NCBI GenBank assembly: GCA_004764695.1
Contig: SMSO01000033.1
Span: forward strand, 883,001 to 947,000
Reading direction: 5' to 3'
Length of the DNA stretch: 64,000 nucleotides
From: Schizochytrium sp. TIO01
Lineage: Eukaryota > Sar > Bigyra > Thraustochytrida > Thraustochytriidae
Under the pieces are notes generated by a model, which searched no databases, was not told where the DNA came from, and was given only the letters and a program-made list of their open reading frames with translations. Within the stretch, counting starts at the first letter, position 1. Each line of letters starts with the position of its first letter. Shown here piece after piece: positions 26,401 through 41,400 of this stretch. Both the position numbers and the translations under genes were made by a program.

Positions 26401-29400
26401 CACTTGTGCCACAGAAGTGCTCTGTACCACAGCAGACCCAAGCAAACTGGAGTCAAATGATGCGCTTACGTCCCATTCGAGCTCGTAGTGTGTAACTGGG
26501 GAGCCTCCGCTCTCCAGAGGAGCAAGCCACTCCACTAAAATCTCAGTGTTCGAGATCGATTTCATCGTCGGGTATCGAACCTTGGGAGGAGCAAGCTTAA
26601 TCGGAGATACTGATGTGGGCACTGTAAATTCCGGTGTTGAATAGCCAAGCTGGTTACCAGCGGCGACACGTCCATAATATGGAACACCGCTTAAAAGGCC
26701 GGTGAATTCTGCAACTCCGACAGCCTTCACGGATACCTTTGCGTCATTGCTTAAAGCTGACAATGTATTCTCATAGATTGCAACAAGTTTACGCGGGGCC
26801 GAAGAAGCGACGCTTGTAAACGTAATCCCCCATTCATAACCGTTATCAATTGAGACTCGTGAAACATCGACAGTACCAATCAGGCCTAAGCTTTCAAGTG
26901 CAGACTTCACACTGGATGCACTTGCATCTTTTGCAAGAGCAGGCGTTCTGGCAAGTCGGTAGCACGGAACATGGGAATAGGTAACGCCATCATGAGTAGC
27001 TGACTTGCTTGCATCTTCTGCGTCAGCTAGAGGAACTGAGTAAGTTCCCCAGCTGTCGCTCAAATGCACACGGTATATAGGTCCGCTCAAGATATCCCCA
27101 ATTCTGATGTAGTCACCTTCAAGGATAGTGGGAGGAGCAAAATTAGTGTTCGAGGTAGTAGCCCCTGAGTTGAGTTCGTAGATTCCAGAGATTCCAGAAT
27201 CGCCAGGTGCAATCGAACAACTGCCAACTGCAGAGTCAAGTTGAAAGACGGGTGTTCCAATCGCAACTGTTTCTCCATCGTAGGTTGTGGCTATACTTGC
27301 ATCATCAATAGTGGCGAGCGGCAAACTTGTTGGACTCAACGTATCAGTGAGGTGGACGCGGTATGTACGACCCATAATTCGGATAAAATCACCGCGAGCT
27401 ACACAATAATCGAAACCGGACGCTGAACCCGACACCCAAGTCAGAGCATAATCTCCTTGTGAAACACTAACTAAGGCATCTCCGCATAAACGTTGAGTAA
27501 ATGAACCGTAATCATTGAAGGAACCATACGCAAGGTAAAAGGTGCCAGAGATACCAGCAGTGTAGGCACTAGTCCGAACGCGTTGAATGGTGTAATCTAT
27601 AGGAAGAATCTGCGTCTGTAAAGAAGAAGAGCTGAATGCAGCACTACGATCAAGTTCAACCTTGAATGAGGTTACAGGCTCCCCACCATGCTCATCAGGT
27701 TCTTCAAATGTAATTTTGACTTGTTGATCATTGATTACTTTCATCTCAATGGTTTTGAGTGCGGTTGGAACACTTTTGGGAGAAAGAGAGATAGGGGTTG
27801 ACGCACTGAGAGGACCACGGCCACGATCAGTTTGCGCGGCTACTTGAACATAGTAGTCCTCTCCAAGATCCAGGCCTTCGATAGTGTAGGTGGAGGTAGG
27901 GGCGGTCACTGTAGCTGACCGGTAGGCTAACGGCTCGACACCGACCTGAGTATCATCCTCAATGGTGACTACAGGACTGGTACCTCCAAGCAAATTATCG
28001 TTGTATGTGAGTGCAGGTTGTTCCCCACGCTGAGACTCAAAAGTAATCACCCATTCGTAACCATATGATCCATAGCTTGACCTTGTGACAGTCACATCCC
28101 CAATGGTTGGCAAAACCTCAAGTGCGGCTTCCACACGCAAAGCACTAGCATCGTAAGCAATATTAGTTGTAGTGTATTTGTGGAAAATCTCATGCGATCC
28201 AGTGGCTCCAGTAAAGGCAGACTCAAGAGGCAGTCGCGAAGCGCTGAAAATGTCCCCCCCGCTGACACTCACAGTGTACTCTACCTCATTAATAACTACA
28301 ACATCACCGCGAGCTAGATACCGAGTCAAGTCCAAATCTCCTTCAACCGTTGCAAAGAGTGCTCCATTAGACACATAAACAGTGCCGAGAGATACATCAT
28401 ATGCTGAACCAAACGAGAGTGTGAAAGACCCGGACATTACGCTTGAAGCCGTTGTACGGACTGTTTGTACGGCTTTGGTTCCAAAATGGGGTGTGGATGC
28501 AGATCGCTGAAACCACTCCACAAAATATCTGTCGACTGTGATACCCGAAGCAAGGACTGGTGCGGACCAGGATACCTGCAAAGAGCTTCCTGAACCCGTG
28601 TTTACCAGGTTCACAGCTTGTACGGCAGTGGGTAAACCACGAGGCATCTCGCTCAAAGGTTGAGTAGGTGCTGCATCACCATATCCCATCTCAGAGTTAT
28701 ACGCTGAGACGCGAACATAGTAACGTGAGCCTTCTACCAAAGAAGTAATTACATAAATCATATCTGAAGCAGAGGGCACAACTGCGTCTCCATAATTGCT
28801 ACTACTAAAAGCTGAGGATGTGTCCCACTCGACCTTAAACTGAGTTACCGAGCCTCCACCTTGGAATTGAGGCATCGCAAAGTGAACTTCAAGTTCTGAG
28901 GAAGACCTCAGCTTAAGAATAGGCGAACCACAAGTTGCTGAAGAGTCATATGGATTGCAAGGAAAACTGGGTGTTTGAAATGGCGGAGCTAGTTCACCAG
29001 GTGTTGTCGCAATCGTCGTGCCGTAACCTAAACGGTGTTTTGCAGCAACCCTAACATAGTAAGCACGGCCTGGCTGTAGATCGTTGATAATATACGAGCT
29101 GACATCATCTGCGACCTCCGGGCAGGTACCATCGTTACAACGACTAAAATCAAATGCAATTATCGACTCAGATGTGCAGTCTCCAGAATCACAATTGATC
29201 GTATCACAGCGTTCTGCAACTGCAGGATAAATAACACGTAAAGAAGGCGCTCCCGAGCTTGGATCAGCAACATCAATTTCATACGTACGTGATGTTGTAT
29301 CGGTTGTCAATGTAGTCGAAACACTGGTGAAGCTAGAGAGCGACTCAATAAACGCAGTCATTTCTGTTGAAGTAGCATCGTATGGAATGCACGATGTTGT

Positions 29401-32400
29401 CTCGCCGGAACTGGTTTGAAGGACATATGCACCTCTATTGCCGTCAACGCTATCTGAAATACTGACAGATGCATCTGTTCCAGTGAGGCTGCTGTCATAG
29501 CTGACGATAAGGGTAGGTACGTTACCAAGTCCAACAAACGTGATTTCATAGTCAGATAAACTAGAGCTAATTGAGCTCGTCACTGTGTTTACTGTAATAT
29601 CACTGTTGCTGAATAACGTCCTTAATTTAGCTTGCAAATCGGAACCATCTGAGTCAATGCTGACAGAGACCGGGGTTTGTAAGCTAGAAATTGCGCAAAG
29701 ACCACAAAAACTAGAAGCATCAACTGTTACAGAAAAGGTTCCAGAAATTGAATTTCCATCAGAAGAATAACTGCTGATGATCTGAATCTCGTCAGTAGAT
29801 GACATTGTAGAGGCCGCTGATACAACTACCTTTTGCTCCTGAAATGGAACTGTGGCGTTAGTTGGATGCCCTTGTGTAATCGATGGACCAGAGCCGCTGT
29901 CAGTACTATCGACCAAGTTTGAGTCTGAAATCTGCAAATCAGGAACCAGTCCAACCATATTTTCGAATTCAATTGTCCACGTGTAGCCACCGTCAGTGAG
30001 GGTTCCCTGCGTTACAGAAACAGTATCAATGTTGGGAAGATTCTCAAGTTCTGTTTTCAAATCGGAATCTGTGGCAGAGGCTGAGATCCAAGCAGTCTGA
30101 TAGATACCTTGCACTCGGCAATAGTCGCAAGTAGCGGTGTTGAATGTCAGGCGATAGAAGCCAGAGACAACTCCATCGCCATCAGTCACAGCAGTCGTGA
30201 TGGTTTGAACATCTTTTGCAAAGTCTGTCCAAGGTGTCGATGACCATTCAACAATGTAATTTTCAATGTCATCTCCACCATTGTCTTCAGGAGTCGACCA
30301 AGAAACATGGAGGCTAGTTCCAAGAAGTGAATCATCTGTAGAGATTTCACTAGATGTCAGCAAACGCAAGCCAACATCTGTTGGAGCATCCGGAGAACGC
30401 ATAGGAATCGAAGTATGGGTAGCTGATACAGGTCCATAACCAAGCGTGTTGCGAGCCGTCACACGGAAATAGTATGTCACACCAGGAGTAAGAGAAGACA
30501 CTGTCACGCTCAACTCGTCACCTGGTGTAGCTTCATCACGGTATGGAGATCCATCCAATCCATCAGCGTCTGTATTTACATTTCCAAATGACAGGGGCTT
30601 ACCACTCACAGAAGTAAATGTTGGCATGGTATCCCATTCAATACGGTATCGAGTGTTTGCAACGTTGCTCAAAACACTACCTGACGTCCATGTAATCTTC
30701 AATGAGGATTCTGTGAAGGAGTTTTGACCGTTCAAGACTTCATTTGAGAGCAAGACGTTCAACACTTCACTTGGAAGCGCGCGTGTCACGATATAAGCAT
30801 CACAGGCCTCAAGACCTGATTCACAAAAGGCAGTGGCTTCGCCTGCGTTAGCACTGAATCCTTGGTCATTCCCAGCAAAAATGCGTACATAGTAGGTTGT
30901 GCTCGGCGAAAGACCAGTCACAACCTTGCTGAATGATGTTTGAGAGTCTTGTGACGTAAGAACAGTGACAGTCTGTGTAGAATCAACGGAACTAAAATCA
31001 GAAATCGAGGAAATCTCAATCTTGTAGGAACTAATCCGAGCTCCGTTTGTTGAAGTAGGTGGAGCCCATTCAACATAAAGAGCAGTAGAATCATCCTTCA
31101 CAGAGCGGGCCCGCACGTTTTGTGGCTTGGTAGATGGGGCCCGAGGAACAAGAGCAGCAGGGGAGGAAACCGTTGCGAGGCCTTGTCCGATAGAGTTCAC
31201 TGCGCGAAGTCTAAAGTAGTATGACGTGCCAGGAGAAAATGCACCACCATCCAAAACAGTAGATGCACTTACTTGAACATCAATTAAGTCAGTTCCAGAA
31301 AAGGATGTACAGCCCGAGGAAGCAGAAGAGTACGACAAAGCTCCAATGTTAGAATCGGAACCAGAAAAAGTAATTCGGTACAAGTATCCATTGCCTGGGT
31401 TTGTAATATCTTCACGTGAAACAGTAATCCCAGCAGAGAAAACAGTGTTCAGAGCTGAAGCTAACGCAGCGCTAGTAGCGTCATAGTCAATGCAAGTTGA
31501 TGTAGTCGCGCTGTTCAAATCTAATTTGTAACTTCCTGCTGAGATGGTACCTTCTCCAGCAAAGACATAGAGATTCTGTACTTCTGCACCGGCGATATCG
31601 AGAATACAGGAAGAAGAACTACAATCATTTAAGCTTCCGTCTCCAGTGATTGTCGAAATATCCCAGGAACCCAGCGGGGATCCACTTGCTCCATCGAAAC
31701 TAGACCGGGTGTCCCATTCAAGGCGATATGCCGAAATAGTCTCTCCACCGTCTGTGGTCGGATAGAGTAACTCATTCTTCACAGGTGCGTCATACTCAAT
31801 ATGAACATGCCCGGGTACATCAGATTCACTAACTGCTACAGTAAAAGCCGACGGTCGCGGGGGTACTTGAGCTGCAGGGATCGCTGTCAACGGAGCACTT
31901 CGAATAGCAGCACCCATTCCATTCGTGGAATATGCAGAAACACGAACATAGTAGATGAAACCAGCCGTCAGGGAATCAATTTTAAATTGCGAGACCCCGT
32001 TCGATGCAAAGTTAAGACGGCACTTGTTCGTTGAGACACAGTTCGCGAGTGAGACAGTACAGCAGTCAGAATGCGAGGCTGACAAATACTCAACTTCACT
32101 TGAAGCGAAGTTGTAGCTTGTGGACCACTCAACAATAAACTGAGATGGAACAGAGCCACCAGAGTATTTGGGCAGCTTCCATGAGATACCAAGTGCATCA
32201 TTACTCACGACGGTAAGGCTTGGAAGAACAGGTTCCGTCGGTGGTCGGTCACCAGTCTGAGTAAGTGTTGTGGAGGACTGGCCATCCCTAATAGTACTTG
32301 CTGTAAAGCTATCAGAAGATAAGACAGAAGAGGATACTGAACATTGATTCACATTGCCCATCGATTGCGGAAAGGTTACAATCCACTGCCAGCCTTGAGC

Positions 32401-35400
32401 AGTGCTCCCAGTGCTATCCAGCGAGGCCATGTCCAGGCGTATCACCTGAGGGTGGGCATGTTTGAAGGCATCCAAGATTGAAATAGCATCTGCAACATCG
32501 CTTGCTGAAGCATCAAAATCGAGAGAAGCTGTTACAGAGGTGTCGCATGTGATAGTAAAACTTCCAGACATGTTAGATCCTGTGAGAGTAAAGGCCTGCA
32601 CCTCGCGTGCATCGTAAGCGGCAGAGCCTGCAGAAGGCTCACTATAACCTTTTGCATTATACGCTAAGACGCGAACATAATAGGGCAGCGTTGTTGACAG
32701 GCCTGTCACTACCGTAGCTAATGTATCGGCAGAGACAGTCACCTTTTTGGTTGAAGAACCAAAAGTAGAACTGGTGTCTACCTGTACTAAATAGTTCTTA
32801 ATTGGCGAACCACCATCAAACTCAGGTGCGTTCCACATGACTGCAATCTCAGCAGGCGAAAGTACGTGAGCCTTGACGTTTTGCGGTTCACTGGGGGAGG
32901 ACGTGACAGGGGCCGCGAGCAAAGGAGCAGTCGTTGTTGCAAGAGTATCTACAGAATCATAAAACACTGCAGAGACACGAACATAATACTCTGCAGCAAC
33001 CGAGAGATCAGAAATTACAACTTCGGTGGAGAGCTCTCCACCATTTGTGAGGATTTCACTATGTACGCACGGTTGAGAGCCCGTCAGCGAACCATGGCAA
33101 GCAAACGTGTGAGCGTCACTTCCATCTGTGCGTGTGCTCACGAGCAACGAAGGGATCGCTTCATTGGCACCCAAAAAGGTGACAATCCACTCAAATCCAG
33201 CTGCAGAGTCGACGCTTCCAGTACTTTGTTGAAGGATAGTCCGTGTCACATAAACCTGATCAACGGTAGACAATGATTCAATGCTTGCTGCAAATGTTTC
33301 TTCGTCTGCATCAAAATCGATTGATTCTGAAGTTTGTCCGAGCATGGAAACTTTAAAGCTTCCCCCGAGGTCATCGGCACCAGTCGTGGTGACTGAGATA
33401 CGCTGGATGCTGTATGAACGCTCAATTTCTTTGGAACCAAGGGGAAGGATAGTGATTCCAACTGTTCCTTGGTCAAAGCTTGGTTGAGTTCCGGAAACAG
33501 CCTTCACTACAGATACCATAGCTTTAGCTCCAACTAAGCCTACTGCGTTGCCCACCATGGTGGGTACTTCACCAACATTGGTGGTGAATGTTACACGCCA
33601 CGAGTAACTGCCTGCAGAAGCAAGGCTCTCGCGGCCAACTTCAACACTACCTACTTGTGCTAGAGCTTCAAGAGCTGCTTTCAATTCGCCCGCAGACGCA
33701 TCATAGGGAATTGGCGTTGTAGTCTGCGAGCCCATCGCAAGCGTAAAAGTGCCCTCAGATCCAGTCTCAGAGGTTGTAATGATTTGCACATCACGAATGG
33801 CTGGATTCGTATCCCACTCCACGAAAAATTTCTCGGTGGAAGCCATTACTTGACGTTCGGGTGTTGACCACTCCACCTTCAGCACATCATTTCCAAGCGA
33901 TGTTACGGAAACATCGTTTATCTCAGCCGGAGCGCGTGAGACACGCCGGGCTGCAGGCAAGCCATATGCAGTAGGGCCATAGACATTTCCGACACCGTTC
34001 CAAGCGGAAACCCTAACATGGTACATGGCCCCAATAATGAGGCTATCCGGGATGGTGTATGTATAGATCGGTCCAGCCCCAAGGGTGGAAACATCAAGCT
34101 CAACAAAGCCCTTTTGGTCAGAGTCCATGCTAGGTAGTCTTCCGGATTCAAGTTCAGTAATTGAAGAGATAACAGCATTTGTACCGGTCAGTCCAGCTCC
34201 GTTGGCAACCAATGTAGGCTGGTTGCCAAGGTTCGTGAGGAAAATGATCGTCCAGCGATATCCATTTGTCTCAGTTGCACGATGAACAAGAACCTCCCCA
34301 ATATTCGAAAGTGCCTCAAGAGCAGACTTAAGCTGCGATGGGCTCGCATTGTAAGGAATGCTAGTTGTCGATTGGCCAGAGAAAGTCAGCTTGAAAACTC
34401 CGCCCAAGTCTGCCGTATCAGCAGATACAGAAAAGGTTTGCTTTTCATAGCCCTTGAGGCCCTCAACCGTGGTTGCAACAAGAACAGCAGCAGAAGTTCC
34501 AGTCAAAGTTCCAGCTGAACCTGAAGACGCAAAGGTATCACCTGAATCAATTGAAACCTCAAGATCGTCCGCATCACCATGCGCCGGGCCGAAAGTCACA
34601 AGCCATACGTAGCCCTTGTTTTCCGTAGCCTGCACAGATGCGTCAACACGCTTACGACGCGATACCTGCAAATCTGAAGCAATGGAAGGAAGACCACGAA
34701 GAGCAGTCTCCATGTCCTTTGCAGAAATATCATGACTGAGCGCAGCAGTGACATGTTCCTGATAACGAAGCATGAAAGTACCGCCAATTGAATTATCAGA
34801 TGCACTTGTTGTAATAGTCTGCACCTCACGAAGGCTATAGAGCACAGCATCAGAAGCACTTGCATCAACTGCATCTTGGCCGAGGACATCCCATTCGACT
34901 TTATATTTAGTAATCGGTTGACCACCTGCACTAGCCGGGGCTGCAAAATTTACACTAAGGGTGCCGCTTGATGCTGAGTTCAAAGCCACTGACATTGGTT
35001 TCTGGGGCTGGGTGCATGGCTTAAGCGCCGCCGGAACAGTGTTTGCTCCACGCACCGAGTACCCAAATGCGTTGTACGCAAAAACCCGAACATAAATATC
35101 TACACCTTGAGGTAGCGACTGAATAATGTACGAGCAGGGCGAAGTCTGACAATCAGACTGGAGTGATTTAGACACCTCATGAAAACCCTTGCCGGATGAG
35201 GCATCTGATGCAAAGTCGTCTTGGACATCCCATTCAATCTTGTACTTTGTAATTGTATCTGCACCATCACTTTCCGGTGCATTCCAGTAAACCTTGAGAG
35301 AAGTTCCAGTCTGAACAGCAAGTTGTGTATCTTGCACAATATCCGGTTTTTGCCGGGGTGGGGAAATTGAAAGAGGGGTTGAAGACTGAGGTGCACTCCA

Positions 35401-38400
35401 GCATCGATCGTTCCTCGTACTCACGCGAGCAAAGTAAGATGTTCCAGCCGTAAGAGAGGTGATTGTGTACTCAAAGGTGGATGCACTTAGTTCGACCGAT
35501 CCATACTCAGCTGGTAGGGTCCCTGCGGTGGTTGTTACAACGCTAGAGGTCAAAGTACCAGAGGTAACAATAAGGTCAGAGTCAATCAACAGGTCGGCTT
35601 GTGGACCAAAGTCGGATTCGAAAATTACTGTCCATACATATCCAGCTGTTGTGTCAGCGGATCGGCTAACCGCTACAGAACGAATTCCGCAGAGTCCATC
35701 GAGAGCAGCCTTGAGGTCCTCAGCTGAAACGTCATAAGAAAGAGCATCTGTAGCCTCGCCATCAAAACTAAGCGTAAAACTACCACCAAGCGAAGCTGAG
35801 CTGGTTAAAGTTACTTCTTGTACTGCTAGAGTGGCGACCGGTAAGGTGTACCATTCAACAAGATAACCAGAAACTGAAGAGCCGACATTATTCTCGGGAG
35901 AGGACCATGCAACCTGAAGGGATTGTACAGAGTCGGCAATACGAACAGAACCTCCTTGAGAACCAGCATTCGCAACGATAGTCGAAAGAATAACTTGGCC
36001 GTCCTCAATAGCATCAAGGGCACGCCGAGGAATATATGATGCAGGGATGGAGTTGCCTCCATCATTATCTGTAACTGTAAAAGGACCACGGCCTTCTGAG
36101 TTTATGGCTGCAACTTTGTAGCTATACCTCTCCCCAGGCACAAGACTAGTGATGACATAATCGAATGTAGTCACACCAAGAGTGCTAGTAAATGCAGCAG
36201 GCGTGTCGATAGTCTCAAAGGACCACACATCCTGAGCCGCATTTGTAGAGGTGGACCACGACACAACATACTGAGAAATAGAAGCGCCATTGTCAGTCGC
36301 GGGTGCATCCCAGTAGATCTTGATAGAAGATGCGGAGCCAGCCACCAGACGACTAAAAGCAGAAGCTGGGGCATCAGGGATTGCTCGAGGAGTTTCATAA
36401 ATAGGTTCCGCACGAGGTCCGTAGCTCAACCCATTAGAAGCAGTGCCGGTAAAAGCAGCAACACTCACGTAATACTGTGTACCAGGATCAAGAGATGTAA
36501 TTTCATATTCATATGGCGAAGAGAGGTCACCTAGATCGAGTGTCTCGTCAGCGCTGGTAATTTCAACACTGCTCAGGTCTGTAGGTGCAACTCCTGTCGT
36601 CGTTGACGTGATACTAAGTGCTGCGGTTCCAGGGCTAAGAGACGATGAGAATATATTAAAGTATTGGGTAGCGTCACCAGCAAAAGAATTAAAGGTGATG
36701 TTCCAACTAACTGAACTCGCTTCAGATTTCACTACAGTGACACTTCCAACTTCTGGCAAAGCTTCAAGCGCAGCCTTTAACTGCCAAGACTCCATATTAT
36801 AGGGCAGAGAAGGAGTCGTATGGGTGCCAAAATCCAACTTAAAGGTTCCTCCAGTAGCACCTGTCATGGTAAGCTGTGCGTATGATGCGGTTCCAGTTCC
36901 GGACCACCATTCAACTTTGTATTTGGAAACAGCTGCGCCGCCATCGTTAAGAGGAGGACGCCAGGAAAGTTGAAGAGAGTCCGCTGCGGTGACACTAAGC
37001 GTCAAGCTTGTGGGTTGAGTCGGTGGCACTGCCTTGGGGTAAACCGAGAAAGGGCTGCCGCTCAGATCCTCAATTGAGTGGTACAAAGCCGCGCTTGGGA
37101 TGATTTGCAAGGGCTGAGAGTTTGAGTGCCAGTAAAGTTTGCATGCTGCATCACCAGTATTCTCCCGAAATTCAATTTTGATAGATTCAAGACGTCCCTC
37201 GACGAGTGAAGTACTGGTTGTGCCAACAAATTCATTGAGAGTCCCATCATCGGCAGTTGCTTCGAACTCATCGATAACGAGGTCGTCTGCAATCCAAAGG
37301 CGAATTCCATCATTCGCTTCAACAATAAACTCAAAGATCTCTGAAAAACGTGGTTGGATGTAGCCTGTCCAACGAATAGAAATATAGTCACGCCCAGTGT
37401 CTGTAATAAAGCTTTCCCATTCAAAGTCAATTGTTTGATCGATGCGGGTCAAAACAGGAGTGTCAAAGAGCCACCTGTTATTGTAGTACTGGCCCATAAG
37501 ACCACCAACATTAGCTCGACTGACATCAAGCGAATACGAACCCTCACGTGGTACTTCATACGAAGCTTCGTAGATACCATCCGCGCCAGAATACCAAACA
37601 TCTCCTGGAACCAATGTGGGTCCGGTAAGCTCTACAATAAAGTCTGCTCCCTGAACACCGGCGGTAGATCCGGTTGGACAGAATGAGGCAATATCAACAC
37701 GCGCGTTAGTACCAGTGAGAAGATGAGGCTCGCCAAATAATAGAGGCTCCGGACCATCTTCACCACTTGAACTAGTAGATGTAAAGGTAATTGTGTACGT
37801 GTACCCACCGAACGCATTCACAGCACTGCTTGCTACAGTGACAGAATAAATATTGTCAAGATCCTCAAGGGCAGACTGAACATCGGCACTAGTTGCATCG
37901 AAGGGTAGATCAATAGTAATTTCTTCACCGTATTCAAGACGAAAGGTGCCATCAAGTGTAGATTCAGCAGTCGTAGTGACGGTCTGAACATAATTGTGTT
38001 CACAGGCAATCACTTCGGCCTCCACATTAGTTCCTAGGACCTTTGCGGAATCCAGAATAAGTGCTTCTAGATCACCCTTCTCTGTATCAAATGCAATAGT
38101 GTAAACAAACCCAACTGCAGACGTGGAAGTAGCAATATCAAACGTAACTGACGATGCGGTAACTCCACGCCAGCTTTGTGAAAAGTGTACACTCACTTCA
38201 TCAATGGCGCTGACCTTGTAAAGTTCATCATCACCAGGAATGCGAAGAAGGTCACCGAGATTGATATCACCAGTCAAATCAGCACTGGTGGATGCGGCAC
38301 TGCTGCCTGCAACTAAGTCAAGCGTGCCATTTGAAACGGCTGCAAGACTTTCATCAACCAGAACCCGGCCAACACTAACACCGCCAATAGTAGACAGGCT

Positions 38401-41400
38401 TTCAAGGCGACCCTCAAGGGTTGTTGCGTCAATCAACACAGGCATTGCAACAGTTTGTTCACCATTAAAGGAAAGCCTGAAAGTGCCCGATAAGTCGCTG
38501 GTAGCATACATATTTAAGACCTGGACCTCAGATACCGGACCATTGAAGATACGATTGCTAAAGCGATCGCGTGATTCAATTTCAAATGTAGCTAGACGTT
38601 CAAAGAAACCAGTTTCAAGACCACAATCACACGATTCAGCAAACACAGGACATAGATCTGAGGGAGCAGAATCAACAGAAGTACAGTGCGCAGCGCTAAG
38701 CGACGTCGGGGAAACCATCAGTTGATCGAAAGGCGCATAGCCAGGTTGATCCTCAGTTATTCCAAAACTAACAATATCAGTGCCAGCAGTCACACTGCTT
38801 GAGTACGTCAAAATTGGTAGATCACCATACGCGAGCGGACTGACAGAATTACTATCGTTATCCTCAGCAATGAAAGTTACAAACCACTGCATTTCCGTGC
38901 TAGATTGAGTTCCAGCTGACACTTCAACAAGCTGAACACTACGCAAAGCATTCAAAGAAGTTGCCAATGAGCTTGCAGTCACAGTGGTGATATCTAAAGC
39001 GGAGGTAGATACACCATTAAATGAAAGTGTGAACGTTCCGCTCAAAGAAGTTGTGCTTGAACTGATCAGAATTTCTTGTACTTCACGTTGAAGGGGAGCA
39101 CGGGAGGTTTTGATATGTGCTGCTTCACCGGGTACCCTTTCCAAAACTGAGGCAGTTGCAGCACCCGAAGTAGACACAAGGGAACTTTCCACGACACTAA
39201 GTAAATCAATGTCTCCGGAAAAGCTGCCAAATGTGATTTCATAAATAAATCCTGTGGATGTGTACTGACGAGTGACAAGGACCTCAGAAAGAGCTTGAGC
39301 ATTAAGTGTTGCAGTTGATTCAAGCTCTGATCCAACCAAAGATTTCCTTAGCGCGCTTTGGATATCAGCTGCAGACACATCCCAAGCAAGAGCAGGGGTC
39401 TTTTTTACTCCATCAAGAGTCAATTTAAATGTTCCGTCACGAGAGGTTGTATCTTGAAATTCTAACGCAAGACGTTGAACTTCCACCGCAGTGCCCATAA
39501 GAATAGCAACATTGTACTCCCCAGCAACAGTTGGTGTGAATGTGAATCGGTAAAGGCCATCACGAATATAGTCCATATCAGCTGCAATTATTGAGATAGC
39601 ATCACCAGGAACAGCGCTAGGCAGATGAACAGTGGCAGACACAACAGAGCGATTCTGTGACTCAAGTTGATTGTTTCCTGCAGCATCCTTAGCTTGAACA
39701 TAAAAGGTAGACATGACACCAGCTTCTGCCAACATCAGACCCTTACCGTATGCAATAGTCATACCCGGGTCTGCCTCGGCAGGTGTGACCTCGGCACGAA
39801 AGGGAGAACCAGCAATGTGAGTTGCGACCATGCCCGGTGTTGTCTCTTCAACCGAAATTGTTGCAATATCACCAGTCAAGAGAGACTCAACCTCAAACAT
39901 TGCAATATTGCCAAGACCATCAGGAAAGGTGATAGACCATGAACGCTCCCCAAAAGACCCTGGGGTAGTCATTGTCACTACGACATTACCTAGAGCTGTG
40001 AAGGAACTCTCGATGGCAGTTTTAAGATTAGCAGCAGATATTGAGTAGTCTAAAAGACCTGAATTCAAAGACCCATAGTTCAAAACGAAAGACCCGCCAA
40101 TCGACGACGCAGCTGACGTAGTAATAGTCTGAACTTCAGCAATCGGTGCAAGTGTTACACTAATTTCATATGTACCCCTCACAACAGGATCGTACTCAAT
40201 TAAGTAGCTTCCTGTGGACTGGCCAACACGGTATACAGGTACGCCGCTCAATGAAGAGCCACGCAAACCATGTGAAGTCGGTACAGAGGTAGAATCTAGA
40301 GTACCGGATAGCGCAACCATGAAGTGTTCAGTACCTACGACGAAGTTCTCACCTCGAGAAAGGTCCAAAGCCTCTGAAGTTTGCAAAACCGAGTCGCCTT
40401 TAGCCATGGTTCCGCATGCAGCACAGAGAAGTTCCCAGTCTCTCTGAACAACCGTTGGGGTAAGCTCAATAGGTGTTCCAGAAACAACTTCATCTAAACG
40501 ACCCTCTAGAGCCCAGCCATCAATTCCCACGATGGATACCTCAATACTATCGGCGCCGCTATTGAATCGCATATTTCCTGAAGAGTCTCTAGCAGAAACA
40601 ATGAAGCTACTTTGTACATTTGAAGTACCTTCAGTGAGACCAAGGCCTTCAGCAGTGGTTGTTTGTGAATCGATGATGCCGGGATAGATGAAAACATCAA
40701 CAGGGGTGAGGAGCAAGTCACGTTCGTACATGAAGTTCTCGGTAGGAATGATGACCGCGGGGGCGCTAGCAAGAATCATGGAGGGGGTTTGCCATTGAAG
40801 CTTGATACGAGATGCACCATCGCTTTGGCGATAAGCAAGACGAATAGCAATGAGCTCCCCCTCGGATGCTTGAAAGTTTGCAAGACGCATTCCCGCACCA
40901 GCAGCACTATCCCACTGATCAATGACAAGGTCTCCATTGAGCTCAAGCATGACTCGCGAATCTGTTTCCAAGATGATTTTGTATGTTCCAGCACCTTCGG
41001 TAAGTAGGAATCCATTCCACTGTACTGAGAAGTAATCAGCAGAAAATCCCAAAAGAGGAGACTGGGTTCCCCAGTTGAAGTTAATCTGTGAGTCGATTCG
41101 AGTCGAATCACAACTATCGAGAAAATGCGGGCAGTGAAAAGCTTCTTCGGGATGAGCGGCAAGTTCTTCCGCAGAAAGCATATCTGCGGTTACCGGATCC
41201 GTGAGATCTTCCCGTTTGTAGCAAGTCGCGAGAAGACCTCCTTGAGTTCTTTGCTTCATCTGCAAAGCAAAATAACCTGCAATAGTTGGATCATATACAA
41301 CAGAGTAGACACCATTTGTGTTCGGGTCAGTTGTTGTCACTGTAGCTGGAAGCACTACTTGCTTTGTAGTATCGTGACCAGAAAGTTTACTGGGGTATCC

